From CBCPNA01 sp965120415 (GTDB taxonomy: Bacteria; Bacillota; Clostridia; Lachnospirales; CAG-274), in assembly GCA_965120415.1 (NCBI GenBank), contig CBCPNA010000046.1, positions 1 through 24,022 of the forward strand: DNA of 24,022 nt. Reading direction: 5' to 3'. Position 1 is the stretch's first letter, and each line of letters begins with the position of its first letter. The translations under genes were made by a program, and so were the position numbers. Below, piece after piece: positions 8,560 to 16,646 of the stretch. The notes under the pieces were generated by a model that had not been told where the DNA came from, made no database searches, and was given only the letters and a program-made list of their open reading frames with translations.

Positions 8560-9585
8560 TTAAAATTGATTTAAAAATTTAATATCATTTTCAAAAAATA
8601 ATCTTAAATCTGGTATAGCAAATTTTTGCATTGCAAGCCTTTCAAGCCCCATACCAAAAGCAAAGCCAGAATACTGTTTTGGAGAAAGTCCAGCATAAGA
8701 AAGCACCTTAGGGTGCACCATACCACAACCCAAAACTTCTATATAGCCGCTATGTTTACAAATACGACATCCTTCGCCCTTGCAAGCAAAACAAGAAATA
8801 TCCATCTCTGCGCTAGGCTCTGTAAAAGGAAAGTAATGTGGCCTAAATCTTACTTTTGTATCTTGCCCAAAAAACTCTTTTGCAAATATTTCTAAAGTGC
8901 CTTTTAAATCAGACATATTTATATCTTTATCTATTAAAAGTCCTTCTATTTGATGAAAAATAGGAGAGTGGGTAGCGTCCACTTCATCCATACGATAAAC
9001 ACGCCCTGGAGCTATTATTTTTATAGGTAGCTTACCCTCTTCCATCACCCTTATTTGCACTGGTGATGTTTGTGTCCTTAATACAATTTCTGAAAGGGCA
9101 TTTATATAAAAAGTGTCTTGTTCGTCCCTTGCTGGGTGCTCTTTAGCTATGTTTAAAGCCTCAAAATTATAATGAGCAAGCTCTATTTCTGGACCTTCTT
9201 TTATTTCATAACCAAGCCCTAAAAATATATCTTTTATTTCATCCAAAACTGTCGTTAAAGGGTGTTTACACCCTATTTTTATAGCTTTAGCAGGCAAAGT
9301 TACATCTATTTGCTCTGCTTTTAGCCTTTCTTCTTCTTGCCTTTTTAAAAAACTTTCTTTAAGGCTATCAAATTTTTGCATTATATTTTGCCTTATCTCA
9401 TTTACCATTTGCCCAAAAATAGGACGTTTATCCTTTTCAAGGCTTGACATTTCTTTTAAAATTAGAGTAAACTCGCCTTTTTTGCCAAAAAATTCTGTCC
9501 TAAACTCTTCTAATTGTTTTAAATTATCTATTGTAGAAAGCTTTTCTATAGCTGTTTTATTAATTTGATTTAATCGTTTTTCCAT
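8560..9585 (-). CDS. pheS: Phenylalanine-tRNA ligase alpha subunit
   Basis: 341 residues, a class II aminoacyl-tRNA synthetase catalytic subunit. An N-terminal coiled-coil arm (about 1-95) is followed by the catalytic domain with motif 2-like HPARDEQDTFY (150-160), TQTSPVQIR (171-179) and motif 3 GMGLERLAM (311-319). A four-cysteine insert (C265, C268, C273, C276) before the GCGMVHP segment occurs in Firmicute PheS. AAAGGA precedes the ATG by 8 bases. It lies 23 bases after the acetyltransferase gene, leaving no room for a T-box leader directly upstream. Confidence 0.97.
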   Translation of the reverse strand: MEKRLNQINKTAIEKLSTIDNLKQLEEFRTEFFGKKGEFTLILKEMSSLEKDKRPIFGQMVNEIRQNIMQKFDSLKESFLKRQEEERLKAEQIDVTLPAKAIKIGCKHPLTTVLDEIKDIFLGLGYEIKEGPEIELAHYNFEALNIAKEHPARDEQDTFYINALSEIVLRTQTSPVQIRVMEEGKLPIKIIAPGRVYRMDEVDATHSPIFHQIEGLLIDKDINMSDLKGTLEIFAKEFFGQDTKVRFRPHYFPFTEPSAEMDISCFACKGEGCRICKHSGYIEVLGCGMVHPKVLSYAGLSPKQYSGFAFGMGLERLAMQKFAIPDLRLFFENDIKFLNQF

Positions 9586-9608
9586 TTTTGGTATCCTTTC
9601 TTTGATAA

Positions 9609-10100
9609 TTATTTTGTATCAAAATCTAAAAACATATCGTACCAAATAGCTCCTCCATGCTCCGATTTTGATACCCCTTTATTTATAAAGCCAAACTTTT
9701 CATAATATTTTATAAGCTCTTTTTTACATGTTAAAATACAAGCTATTTTTTTATTATCTTTAGCATTTTTTATATAATTATTAATAAGTATGGTAGAATA
9801 GCCTTTTTTCTGAAATTTAGGCAAAATAGCTATGCTAAAAACAGAAATTACTTTCCCCTCTTTTTTATGCAAAAAAGCATTTTTATACATATCGTCTGTT
9901 ATGCTTATATTATCTGTTGACATACCATGTATAAAACCTATTATTTCTTTATTATCTTCTAGAACAAAAAAATTTTCAAAAAAGGCATTAAACCTTTCTT
10001 CAAGCCTTTTTAAAGATGCTGCCTCTGCTGGCAAAAAACAAGCTTTTTCTATATCAGCAATTTTATTTATATCTTTATCTATAGCCTTTCTAAATTCCAT
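9609..10100 (-). CDS. GNAT acetyltransferase resembling arylalkylamine N-acetyltransferase
   Basis: 163 residues with a GNAT fold. The acetyl-CoA loop region VFSIAILPKFQKKGYS (about 91-106) has the Q/R-x-x-G-x-type core in a variant form. CFLPAEAAS near residue 21, the central TCKKELIKYYEKFGF and the C-terminal SEHGGAIWYDM segment match the bacterial AANAT-like (serotonin acetyltransferase-like) branch. The family acetylates primary amines, but the substrate here is unknown. Polyamines are possible, since agmatinase is encoded nearby; this is a guess from context. The leader is only about 17 bases. A GGTGGTGA sequence serves as ribosome binding site and also encodes a four-codon frame (10114-10100) whose stop overlaps the ATG as TAATG. 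It is the first gene after the promoter at 10124-10152 and probably leads the pheST transcript. Confidence 0.87.
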   Translation of the reverse strand: MEFRKAIDKDINKIADIEKACFLPAEAASLKRLEERFNAFFENFFVLEDNKEIIGFIHGMSTDNISITDDMYKNAFLHKKEGKVISVFSIAILPKFQKKGYSTILINNYIKNAKDNKKIACILTCKKELIKYYEKFGFINKGVSKSEHGGAIWYDMFLDFDTK

Positions 10101-10123
10101 TAAATCACCACCATTTTAAATTA

Positions 10124-10152
10124 ATTATATCATTTTTAATAGCTTTTCTCAA
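10124..10152 (-). promoter_or_regulatory. Sigma-A promoter heading the acetyltransferase-pheST-relQ cluster
   Basis: TTGAGA (10147-10152), 17 bases, TATAAT (10124-10129), with a TGn extended -10. The -35 lies inside the last codons of the transporter gene. The start is predicted near 10117, giving a leader of under 20 bases, so no riboswitch or T-box can fit. Confidence 0.7.
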
Positions 10153-11083
10153 GCTTTATCATTTTTATAAAATTAAATAAAACAAATGCTATTATAGCTG
10201 TTGTTAAATAAATTTGTATACCTTCTAATTGATTTAATAAATAAGCTAAATATTTGTAATTAAAATTTTCTGATACAAGCTCCATCTTTTGTGTAGCAAC
10301 AATACCTATAGCCATAGGGAATGTTAAAGATGCAAAAGTTGGAGCAAATTTATAAGAAAAAAATCTAGGCAGTTTTATTATAATATATATTAAAGATAAA
10401 ATTACACAAATGTATAAAATAATTAATAATATTAAATTAATATCTTTTATTATATTTATATAAGATACAACACATAAGCTACAAGGCCCTAAAAGTATAG
10501 CTGTACTATGTTGCATATTATCTTTTATTTCTACTTTTTTGAGCCTTATTATCATAAAAGGAAGTATTATAAAATATATAATTATACCATAATATACAAT
10601 AAAAGCTAAAAATTTATCAAAATTCATATTCGCTCCAACAACACTACTAACCATTATACCGTTGTATGTTACAAACCATGTAGGTAAAAAAGTCTTTATA
10701 TCTCTTGACTTTATAAAATGCAAATATGTAAAAAATATTATATGTATAATATGCAAAATAAAAGCTATTAGCCATATTATTTTACCAAATGCAAAATATT
10801 CATAATAATAAGCCCCCAAAACCATAGTTATCATACACATTGCTGGATACAAGCTAGATGTTAAAGGGCTGTTGTATTCCTGTTTTGCTATATCTTTGTG
10901 TAGCATTATTTTAAAAATATATAAAATAACAACTATTAAGCCAAAAAACATAGTAATATGCCTAACAAATGAAAAGCCAAGGCTATTATAAACATTAGAA
11001 AGTGTGCATGCCCCTAACATACAAGGCACTACAGCTAGGGGCAAGTTTTTTATTTTATTTACTAATATTTTTATTTTAATCAA
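10136..11083 (-). CDS. TDT family (TehA/SLAC1-like) membrane transporter
   Basis: 315 residues, almost entirely hydrophobic, with about ten membrane helices. The opening segment (LPLAVVPCMLGACTLSNVY, about 14-32) and the spaced proline/glycine-rich helices match the tellurite-resistance/dicarboxylate transporter family (SLAC1 fold). Members move small anions or organic acids or efflux toxic compounds; the substrate here is unknown. The frame opens with TTG at 11083. No ATG occurs before residue 21, which lies inside the first helix, so TTG is the best start, though AAAGG is only about 3 bases away. The gene begins 9 bases after the agmatinase stop, so the two are co-transcribed. The last codons contain the -35 of the next promoter. 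Confidence 0.82.
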   Translation of the reverse strand: MIKIKILVNKIKNLPLAVVPCMLGACTLSNVYNSLGFSFVRHITMFFGLIVVILYIFKIMLHKDIAKQEYNSPLTSSLYPAMCMITMVLGAYYYEYFAFGKIIWLIAFILHIIHIIFFTYLHFIKSRDIKTFLPTWFVTYNGIMVSSVVGANMNFDKFLAFIVYYGIIIYFIILPFMIIRLKKVEIKDNMQHSTAILLGPCSLCVVSYINIIKDINLILLIILYICVILSLIYIIIKLPRFFSYKFAPTFASLTFPMAIGIVATQKMELVSENFNYKYLAYLLNQLEGIQIYLTTAIIAFVLFNFIKMIKLEKSY

Positions 11084-11092
11084 GCCCTTTCT

Positions 11093-11965
11093 TTAATAAT
11101 TATCACTTTTTATAATAGCACACAATAGCTCTCTAAGCACTTTTAGTGCGACTGCTGTTGATACTCCGCTGTTATCATAATGTGGAGAAAGCTCCACAAT
11201 ATCTGCCCCTATTATATTTAAATTAGATACCTTTTTTATAGCGTCTATTAGCTCATTAAATGTAACTCCTCCAGCCTCTGTTGTACCAGTGCCGGGCATT
11301 ATAGATGGGTCTAAAACATCTAAATCTATAGAAAGGTATACAGGCTTTTTGCCTAATTTTTCTACTATTTGTTCTAATGTGTTAAAATTAAATTTGTTCA
11401 TGTAAACATGTCCATCTTTAGCAAAATAAAATTCTTCTTTTGTACCACTTCTTATACCAAATTGGAATATTCTGCCGTCACCCAAAAAGTCCCACACTCT
11501 TTTAAACACACCAGAATGTGTTAACTCTTCTCCTAAATATTGTTCACGCAAATCTGTATGAGCATCAAAATGGATAACATGCAAATCTTCATACTTTTCA
11601 AAAGCCTTTTTAATAACAGGTAAAGATACTAAATGCTCTCCCCCTATCATTATAGGCTTTTTGCTAAGTTCAAATAATTTTTTAGCATGGCTTTCTATAA
11701 TATCTAACGCCTTTTTTGCAGAGCCAAAAGGAAGCTCTAAATCGCCTAAATCATGTATATTATAATCTTCTATATCTATATCAAAATAGGGGCTGTATGT
11801 TTCAAGCCCAATAGATTCTATCCGCATTACAGAAGGGGCAAACCTTGTTCCTGGCCTAAATGTTGTTGTGCCGTCAAAAGGCGCTCCAAATATTATATAT
11901 TTTGATTGTTCAAAAGCATCTTCACAGCCTAAAAATTTAGTTGGTAAATATTTTGATTCTTGCAT
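11093..11965 (-). CDS. speB: Agmatinase / ureohydrolase (SpeB-like)
   Basis: 290 residues of the arginase/agmatinase superfamily, which hydrolyses agmatine to putrescine and urea using two Mn2+ ions. All metal ligands are present: H111 in GGEH, D134/H136/D138 in FDAHTD, and D214/D216 in SIDLDVLDP. PGTGTTEAGG (224-233) is typical of agmatinases rather than arginases. AGGAG lies 6 bases before the ATG. A strong promoter is immediately upstream and the TDT transporter follows 9 bases downstream. No speA or speE is visible in the window. Formiminoglutamase or guanidinobutyrase activity cannot be excluded. Confidence 0.9.
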   Translation of the reverse strand: MQESKYLPTKFLGCEDAFEQSKYIIFGAPFDGTTTFRPGTRFAPSVMRIESIGLETYSPYFDIDIEDYNIHDLGDLELPFGSAKKALDIIESHAKKLFELSKKPIMIGGEHLVSLPVIKKAFEKYEDLHVIHFDAHTDLREQYLGEELTHSGVFKRVWDFLGDGRIFQFGIRSGTKEEFYFAKDGHVYMNKFNFNTLEQIVEKLGKKPVYLSIDLDVLDPSIMPGTGTTEAGGVTFNELIDAIKKVSNLNIIGADIVELSPHYDNSGVSTAVALKVLRELLCAIIKSDNY

Positions 11966-11994
11966 AATATTCTCCTAAAAATATATTATTAATA

Positions 11995-12023
11995 ATTATA
12001 GCATATAAAAAGTAAATTAACAA
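11995..12023 (-). promoter_or_regulatory. Sigma-A promoter of speB and the TDT transporter
   Basis: TTGTTA (12018-12023), 17 bases, TATAAT (11995-12000), with a TGC extended -10. It lies 30 bases before the agmatinase ATG, between that gene and the terminator of the preceding one. Confidence 0.7.
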
Positions 12024-12050
12024 TATTTCTATAATAAAAAGTTAAACATT

Positions 12051-12080
12051 AAAAAAGGCTAAACTTTTGCTTAACCTTTT
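12051..12080 (-). terminator. Terminator of the 309-residue unknown gene
   Basis: AAAAGGTTAA pairs with TTAGCCTTTT (10 bp with one G-U) around an AAGC-rich loop on the minus strand. It is followed by Ts (complement of 12051-12056) and overlaps the stop codon of the upstream gene. It isolates that gene from speB. Confidence 0.65.
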
Positions 12081-13008
12081 ATTTGTATGATAAATTATGT
12101 ACATATTCTTCTTTCTTAACTTGTGTATCAACTTTCTCATTATCTTTATTAATAGAATTAGCCTTTTCTATACTATTTTGGAATATTTTTTTTAAAGAAA
12201 GCTTTTCTCTAATTTTAGGTTTTTCATTATAAATATATTTTTTTACAGTATTTTCATTATGTGTTAATATAGAGTCAGGTATTTTGTAATCACCTGGCGT
12301 GTCTGATACATAAAAACTCTCACCTTTAGGTGGAGTTTCTTCTATTAAGGCTGCTAATTTAAGCTTAGTATTTTCAATTGTTGAGCTTTCTATATTTAGG
12401 TCATCTATCCTATTTAAAGTATCTATTAATAAATCTCTATTATATGTTTTGCAATAACAGTGCATGTCTATTTGTATGCAAAATTCTTTAATTTTTTTAC
12501 TTAATTCACTTATATTTATTATACTTTCATCTCTTATTTTTTCCATCTCATCTAATATTTGTAAAATTTTAGATTCTGTTAAATATTTAATCACATCGCA
12601 ATAAAGCTGTGAAAAAGATGTAAATTCTTCTCTTTCATCTTTGCCGTAATATAGGTTAACTTCTGATAATAAAGATAATGTTTTTCTTATTTCATCTTTA
12701 TATTTTGTATTTTCGTTCATTAAGCTTTCAATTTGCATATAATATAAATATTTTGATAAAAGCACCCTATTATTTATTAAAAAAAAGAAATTTTTATCTA
12801 TAGCTGTATTTAAGTTATGATATTCATTTAGTTTTTCTTTACCAGATTCTATAATTTTATTTTTATCTTCTTCAGTTTCATTAATATCATTTTCATTTAT
12901 TCTTAGCTGGTCTAATTCAATAATCTCTGTGCTCCTAATTAACATAATTTCATATTCACTAATTTCATTAGTTTCAGATTCATCTTTATTTTGTTTTATT
13001 CTTAGCAT
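12079..13008 (-). CDS. Unrecognised acidic, mostly helical cytoplasmic protein
   Basis: 309 residues; I do not recognise the family. There is no signal peptide or membrane helix. The N-terminal ~60 residues are rich in E, D, N and K; the middle (about 65-215) is predominantly helical, with a cysteine cluster HCYCKTY near 180-186. The C-terminal ~95 residues, from about PPKGESFYV, are polar and lysine-rich and look disordered. AAGGAG lies 7 bases before the ATG. The gene is a single-gene unit: a TTGACA promoter upstream, a terminator at its stop, and clpC on its other side. Composition is as AT-rich as its neighbours. It is a well-formed gene, but function cannot be assigned from sequence. An adaptor for the adjacent ClpC machinery is conceivable by position only. 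Confidence 0.8.
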   Translation of the reverse strand: MLRIKQNKDESETNEISEYEIMLIRSTEIIELDQLRINENDINETEEDKNKIIESGKEKLNEYHNLNTAIDKNFFFLINNRVLLSKYLYYMQIESLMNENTKYKDEIRKTLSLLSEVNLYYGKDEREEFTSFSQLYCDVIKYLTESKILQILDEMEKIRDESIINISELSKKIKEFCIQIDMHCYCKTYNRDLLIDTLNRIDDLNIESSTIENTKLKLAALIEETPPKGESFYVSDTPGDYKIPDSILTHNENTVKKYIYNEKPKIREKLSLKKIFQNSIEKANSINKDNEKVDTQVKKEEYVHNLSYK

Positions 13009-13048
13009 TTTAATTCTCCTTTTTTATTAATACAATATATTTTGGTAT

Positions 13049-13077
13049 ACAATATCATTTTTTTATTCTCTTGTCAA
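13049..13077 (-). promoter_or_regulatory. Promoter of the unknown gene, with repeated motif
   Basis: TTGACA (13072-13077), 17 bases, TATTGT (13049-13054). The 9-base sequence ATATTGTAT occurs twice on the minus strand, at 13047-13055 over the -10 and at 13030-13038 just downstream, 17 bases apart. The repeat could be an operator. Confidence 0.5.
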
Positions 13078-13089
13078 TACAAAAATAAC

Positions 13090-13120
13090 ACAAAAGCTAT
13101 AATATTTTAATATTATAGCC
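13090..13120 (-). terminator. Terminator of the mcsA-mcsB-clpC operon
   Basis: A perfect 10-bp stem, GCTATAATAT with ATATTATAGC (13096-13119), has a four-base loop and is followed on the minus strand by TTTTG and a further T-rich stretch. It lies 22 bases after the clpC stop. The plus strand is also T-rich beyond the stem. Confidence 0.65.
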
Positions 13121-13141
13121 TTTTATTTTTATATAATAAGT

Positions 13142-15613
13142 TTAATTTAAAACTAACTCTTTTTCTAATACAAATTTATCATCTACACAGTCTATAATAA
13201 CAGTATCGCCTTTTTCAAAAGCCCCTTCTAGCATTTTTTCTGCAAATAAATCTTCTATATTAGATTGGATAGCCCTTCTTAAAGGTCTTGCTCCATATGT
13301 GGCATCATAGCCTAATTCTATAACCTTTTCTATAGCTTTTTCTGTTATTTTTAATTCTGTATTTAAATTTTCTTTAATTCTGTTTAAAAGCTCATCTAAC
13401 ATTATATTAGCTATTTTGCTTACATCTTCTTTTGTTAAAGCATGGAAAACAACTATATCATCTATACGATTTAAAAATTCTGGCCTAAATTGCTTTTTAA
13501 GCTGTTCCATAACATTTTTTTTCATATCTTTATATTTTGTTTCTTCATCTTCTAGCGTTGTAAAGCCTAATTTTTTGGATTCTACTATATTTCTTGCTCC
13601 AACGTTTGATGTCATTATTATGACAGTGTTTTTAAAATCGACTTTGCGCCCTTGAGAATCAGTTAAATGTCCATCGTCTAAAGCTTGTAATAAAATATTA
13701 AAAATATCTGTATGGGCTTTTTCTATTTCATCAAATAAAACTACAGAATAAGGCTTTTTCCTTATCTTTTCTATTATAGAAGAACCGTCATCGTACCCTA
13801 CATATCCTGGAGGTGAGCCTATAAGCTTTGATACACTATGCTTTTCCATAAATTCGCTCATATCTATTCTTACCATTGCTGTTTCATCACCGAACAAGAT
13901 TTGTGTTAAAGCTTTGCTTAATTCTGTTTTACCTACTCCGGTAGGACCTAAAAATAAAAATGAACCAATAGGTCTTTTTGGGTTTTTAAGCCCTATTCTA
14001 CCCCTTTTAATTGCTTTTGCAACAGCTGTTACGGCTGCATCTTGCCCTATAACCCTTTTATGGAGCGTTTCTTCCATATTTTTAAGCCTTTCCATTTCTT
14101 CTGCTTGCAATTTTTTAACTGGCACCCCTGTCCAGCTTGTTATTATATCTGCTATTTCATTAGGTGTTACAACTTGCGCCTCATTGCCGTTTTTATCTTT
14201 CCATTTATTTTTAGATTTATCAAGCTTTGTTTTTAATTTTATTTCTTGTTCTTTTATAGTTGCAGCAAGCTCATAATTTTCACTTTTTATTGCCTCTTCT
14301 TTTTCATTTGATAAATTTTGTAATTCTTCTTCTATTTGCTTTATTTCTGGAGGTACTGTATAGCTTAAAAGCCTAATTTTGGCGCTAGCTTCATCTAAAA
14401 CATCTATAGCCTTATCTGGTAAAAAACGATCTGTTATATATCTTTTAGAAAGCTTAACTGCTGCGTCTATTGCGTCATCTGTTATTTTTACGCTATGATG
14501 CATTTCATATTTATCTCTTAAGCATTTTAGCATTTTTATTGCATCTTCTTCTGATGGTTCTAAAACAGATACTTGTTGAAATCTTCTTTCTAAAGCAGCG
14601 TCTTTTTCTATATACTTTCTATATTCATTTAATGTTGTTGCCCCTATTAGCTGTATTTCTCCCCTTGCTAAAGAAGGCTTTAATATATTAGATGCATCTA
14701 TAGCCCCTTCGGCGCTACCTGCTCCTATTATAGTGTGTATTTCGTCTATAAATAATATTATATTATTAGCCTCTTTAACCTCTTTTAATATTTTTTTTAC
14801 CCTATCTTCAAATTCGCCCCTATATTTGCTCCCTGCTACAACAGAAGATATATCAAGCGATATAATTCTTTTATGTTTTAATAATTCAGGCACTTCTCCT
14901 TTAACTATTTTTTCGGCAAGTCCTTCTGCTATTGCTGTTTTACCTACCCCTGGCTCTCCTATTAGGCAAGGGTTATTTTTTGTCCTTCTTGTTAATATTT
15001 GTATAACCCTTTCTATTTCAGCATCACGCCCATCTATAGGGTCAAATTTGTTTTCTAAAGCCATTTCGTTTAAATCTCTTCCAAATTGTAATAAAGCTTG
15101 CAAATCTTTTCTTTTGGAATTATTTTTGATTTTACCTGTTATAGACATTTCTTTTGATGTTTCGCTTTCTCCTAGCATGTTTAAAATATCTTCGTAAAGT
15201 GCATCTGGGCTAACCCCTAAATTATTCAAAATTTTTATAGCAAAGCTATCTCCGTGTATAGGGCTTGATTCTTTTATTAAAGCAAGCAATATATGCTCTG
15301 TTCCTATATAATTTGTACCCATAGATATAGCTTCGTCGCAACTTCTGTTTAATACTCTTTTTGTACGTGGGGTAAATTCTAAATTTTTATTACCAGATTT
15401 TTCATTAGCGCCTATAAGCTCTATTATTTCTGCTTTAACATTTTTAACATTTATATTTTTAATTTCTAAAGCTTTAGATGCAACACCATCTTTAACATAT
15501 GTTAAAGCAAGCAAAATGTGCTCTGTTCCTATATAATTATGCCCTAGGTTGTAGGCTGATTTTTCTGCATAAGATATAACATCTTCGGCCTTTTTTGTAA
15601 ATTTAAGCTGCAT
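13142..15613 (-). CDS. clpC: ATP-dependent Clp protease ATP-binding subunit ClpC
   Basis: 823 residues, a class I Hsp100 unfoldase that feeds proteins, including arginine-phosphorylated ones, to ClpP. Two N-terminal Clp_N repeats, each with NYIGTEHILLAL (about 26-37 and 101-112), precede AAA1 with Walker A GEPGVGKT (209-216) and Walker B ILFIDE (276-281). A UVR-containing middle domain follows (about 420-455, ENYELAATIKEQE), then AAA2 with Walker A GPTGVGKT (about 550) and a C-terminal D2-small domain. The middle domain identifies ClpC rather than ClpB or ClpA. AAAGGAGG lies 7 bases before the ATG, and the gene starts 13 bases after mcsB. It is last in the operon. Confidence 0.97.
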   Translation of the reverse strand: MQLKFTKKAEDVISYAEKSAYNLGHNYIGTEHILLALTYVKDGVASKALEIKNINVKNVKAEIIELIGANEKSGNKNLEFTPRTKRVLNRSCDEAISMGTNYIGTEHILLALIKESSPIHGDSFAIKILNNLGVSPDALYEDILNMLGESETSKEMSITGKIKNNSKRKDLQALLQFGRDLNEMALENKFDPIDGRDAEIERVIQILTRRTKNNPCLIGEPGVGKTAIAEGLAEKIVKGEVPELLKHKRIISLDISSVVAGSKYRGEFEDRVKKILKEVKEANNIILFIDEIHTIIGAGSAEGAIDASNILKPSLARGEIQLIGATTLNEYRKYIEKDAALERRFQQVSVLEPSEEDAIKMLKCLRDKYEMHHSVKITDDAIDAAVKLSKRYITDRFLPDKAIDVLDEASAKIRLLSYTVPPEIKQIEEELQNLSNEKEEAIKSENYELAATIKEQEIKLKTKLDKSKNKWKDKNGNEAQVVTPNEIADIITSWTGVPVKKLQAEEMERLKNMEETLHKRVIGQDAAVTAVAKAIKRGRIGLKNPKRPIGSFLFLGPTGVGKTELSKALTQILFGDETAMVRIDMSEFMEKHSVSKLIGSPPGYVGYDDGSSIIEKIRKKPYSVVLFDEIEKAHTDIFNILLQALDDGHLTDSQGRKVDFKNTVIIMTSNVGARNIVESKKLGFTTLEDEETKYKDMKKNVMEQLKKQFRPEFLNRIDDIVVFHALTKEDVSKIANIMLDELLNRIKENLNTELKITEKAIEKVIELGYDATYGARPLRRAIQSNIEDLFAEKMLEGAFEKGDTVIIDCVDDKFVLEKELVLN

Positions 15614-15626
15614 AAAATTACCTCCT

Positions 15627-16643
15627 TTATATTAATTCATTTATAAGTTTTGCCCTGTATATTTCAAATTCATTTTTTTTCATATCTTTAAATTTTTTGG
15701 TTAAATTAGCTGGTTGTATTTTCATCATTATATTATATATGTTATCGTTTAAAGACTTTTCAAATAAATTTAAATATAAGCCAAGCCAAACATTTGATAA
15801 ATGATTAAGCGCCTCTTCATTAGATATTTTTTTACAATTTTTTAGTATTCCATAAGAACGATAAACTTCATCCAAAAGCTCTATATTATTTTCTGCCTTA
15901 TATTTTGTTCTGAAATACTTTTCTTTTTCTATAATTTGTGAAGTTATGTTTTTTATATCAGACATAATTTCTTTTTCTGTCTTGCCTAAAGTCGCTTGAT
16001 TTGATATTTGATATATGCCACCTAAAGCTTTGCTCCCTTCGCCATATATACCTCTTATAGTCATGCCAAATTTGCTTATATTTTGAGTTATATCGTTTAT
16101 TTGCCTGTATCTTTCTAGCATAGGCAAATGTAGCATAAAAGAAATCCTAAGCCCAGTGCCTATGTTGGTAAGGCAAGATGTTAAATAGCCAAAATTTTTA
16201 TCAAAAGCATATTCTAGCCCTTCTTCTAAAAGATTATCCATTCTATTAGCGCTATCAAAAGCCTCTAAAACATTATTACCTGTTTTTATACTCTGTATTC
16301 TTATATGATCTTCTTCATTTATCATTATAGATACTTCTTCATTTTTTTGCAAAATAAGGGCTTTTGGAAGGTCACTGCCCAAAAAGTTTAGGCTTATTGT
16401 GTGATTTTCTAGCATAGAAATTTTTTCTATATTATTAAGCTCATCCATTTTGAAAAAATTAAAAAAAATATCAGCATCTTTAATTTGTGAAAAAATAGAA
16501 TTTTTAACACTATCTATAATTTTAAAAGCGCTATCTTTATTTAAAAAATTACAAAAAGGGTACTTGTTTATATTCCTTGCTAACCTAACTCTGGTAGAAA
16601 TAACTATCTGGTTGTTTGTATCATTATTTTCATACCATTTCAT
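15627..16643 (-). CDS. mcsB: Protein-arginine kinase McsB
   Basis: 338 residues of the ATP:guanido phosphotransferase family. McsB phosphorylates arginines of misfolded proteins, marking them for ClpC-ClpP. Motifs are STRVRLARN (16-24), the ATP-binding EDHIR segment (111-115), the catalytic cysteine in TSCLTNIGTGLR (C157), and RGIYGEGS (197-204) with the following QISNQATLG. The C-terminal RDXXRA motif, which binds phosphoarginine allosterically in Bacillus-type McsB, reads FEIYRA here, so the first arginine and the aspartate are missing. The gene starts 3 bases after mcsA, and its AGGAGG lies inside the end of mcsA, so translation is probably coupled. Confidence 0.95.
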   Translation of the reverse strand: MKWYENNDTNNQIVISTRVRLARNINKYPFCNFLNKDSAFKIIDSVKNSIFSQIKDADIFFNFFKMDELNNIEKISMLENHTISLNFLGSDLPKALILQKNEEVSIMINEEDHIRIQSIKTGNNVLEAFDSANRMDNLLEEGLEYAFDKNFGYLTSCLTNIGTGLRISFMLHLPMLERYRQINDITQNISKFGMTIRGIYGEGSKALGGIYQISNQATLGKTEKEIMSDIKNITSQIIEKEKYFRTKYKAENNIELLDEVYRSYGILKNCKKISNEEALNHLSNVWLGLYLNLFEKSLNDNIYNIMMKIQPANLTKKFKDMKKNEFEIYRAKLINELI

Positions 16644-16646
16644 ATA

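Noticed and set aside
10101..10135. T-box or riboswitch ahead of the pheST cluster
   Set aside because: The promoter lies only about 24 bases before the first start codon, leaving no space for a leader structure.
14733..15197. 154-residue plus-strand frame opposite clpC
   Set aside because: It is antisense to the conserved AAA1 region and shows no domain or ribosome binding site.
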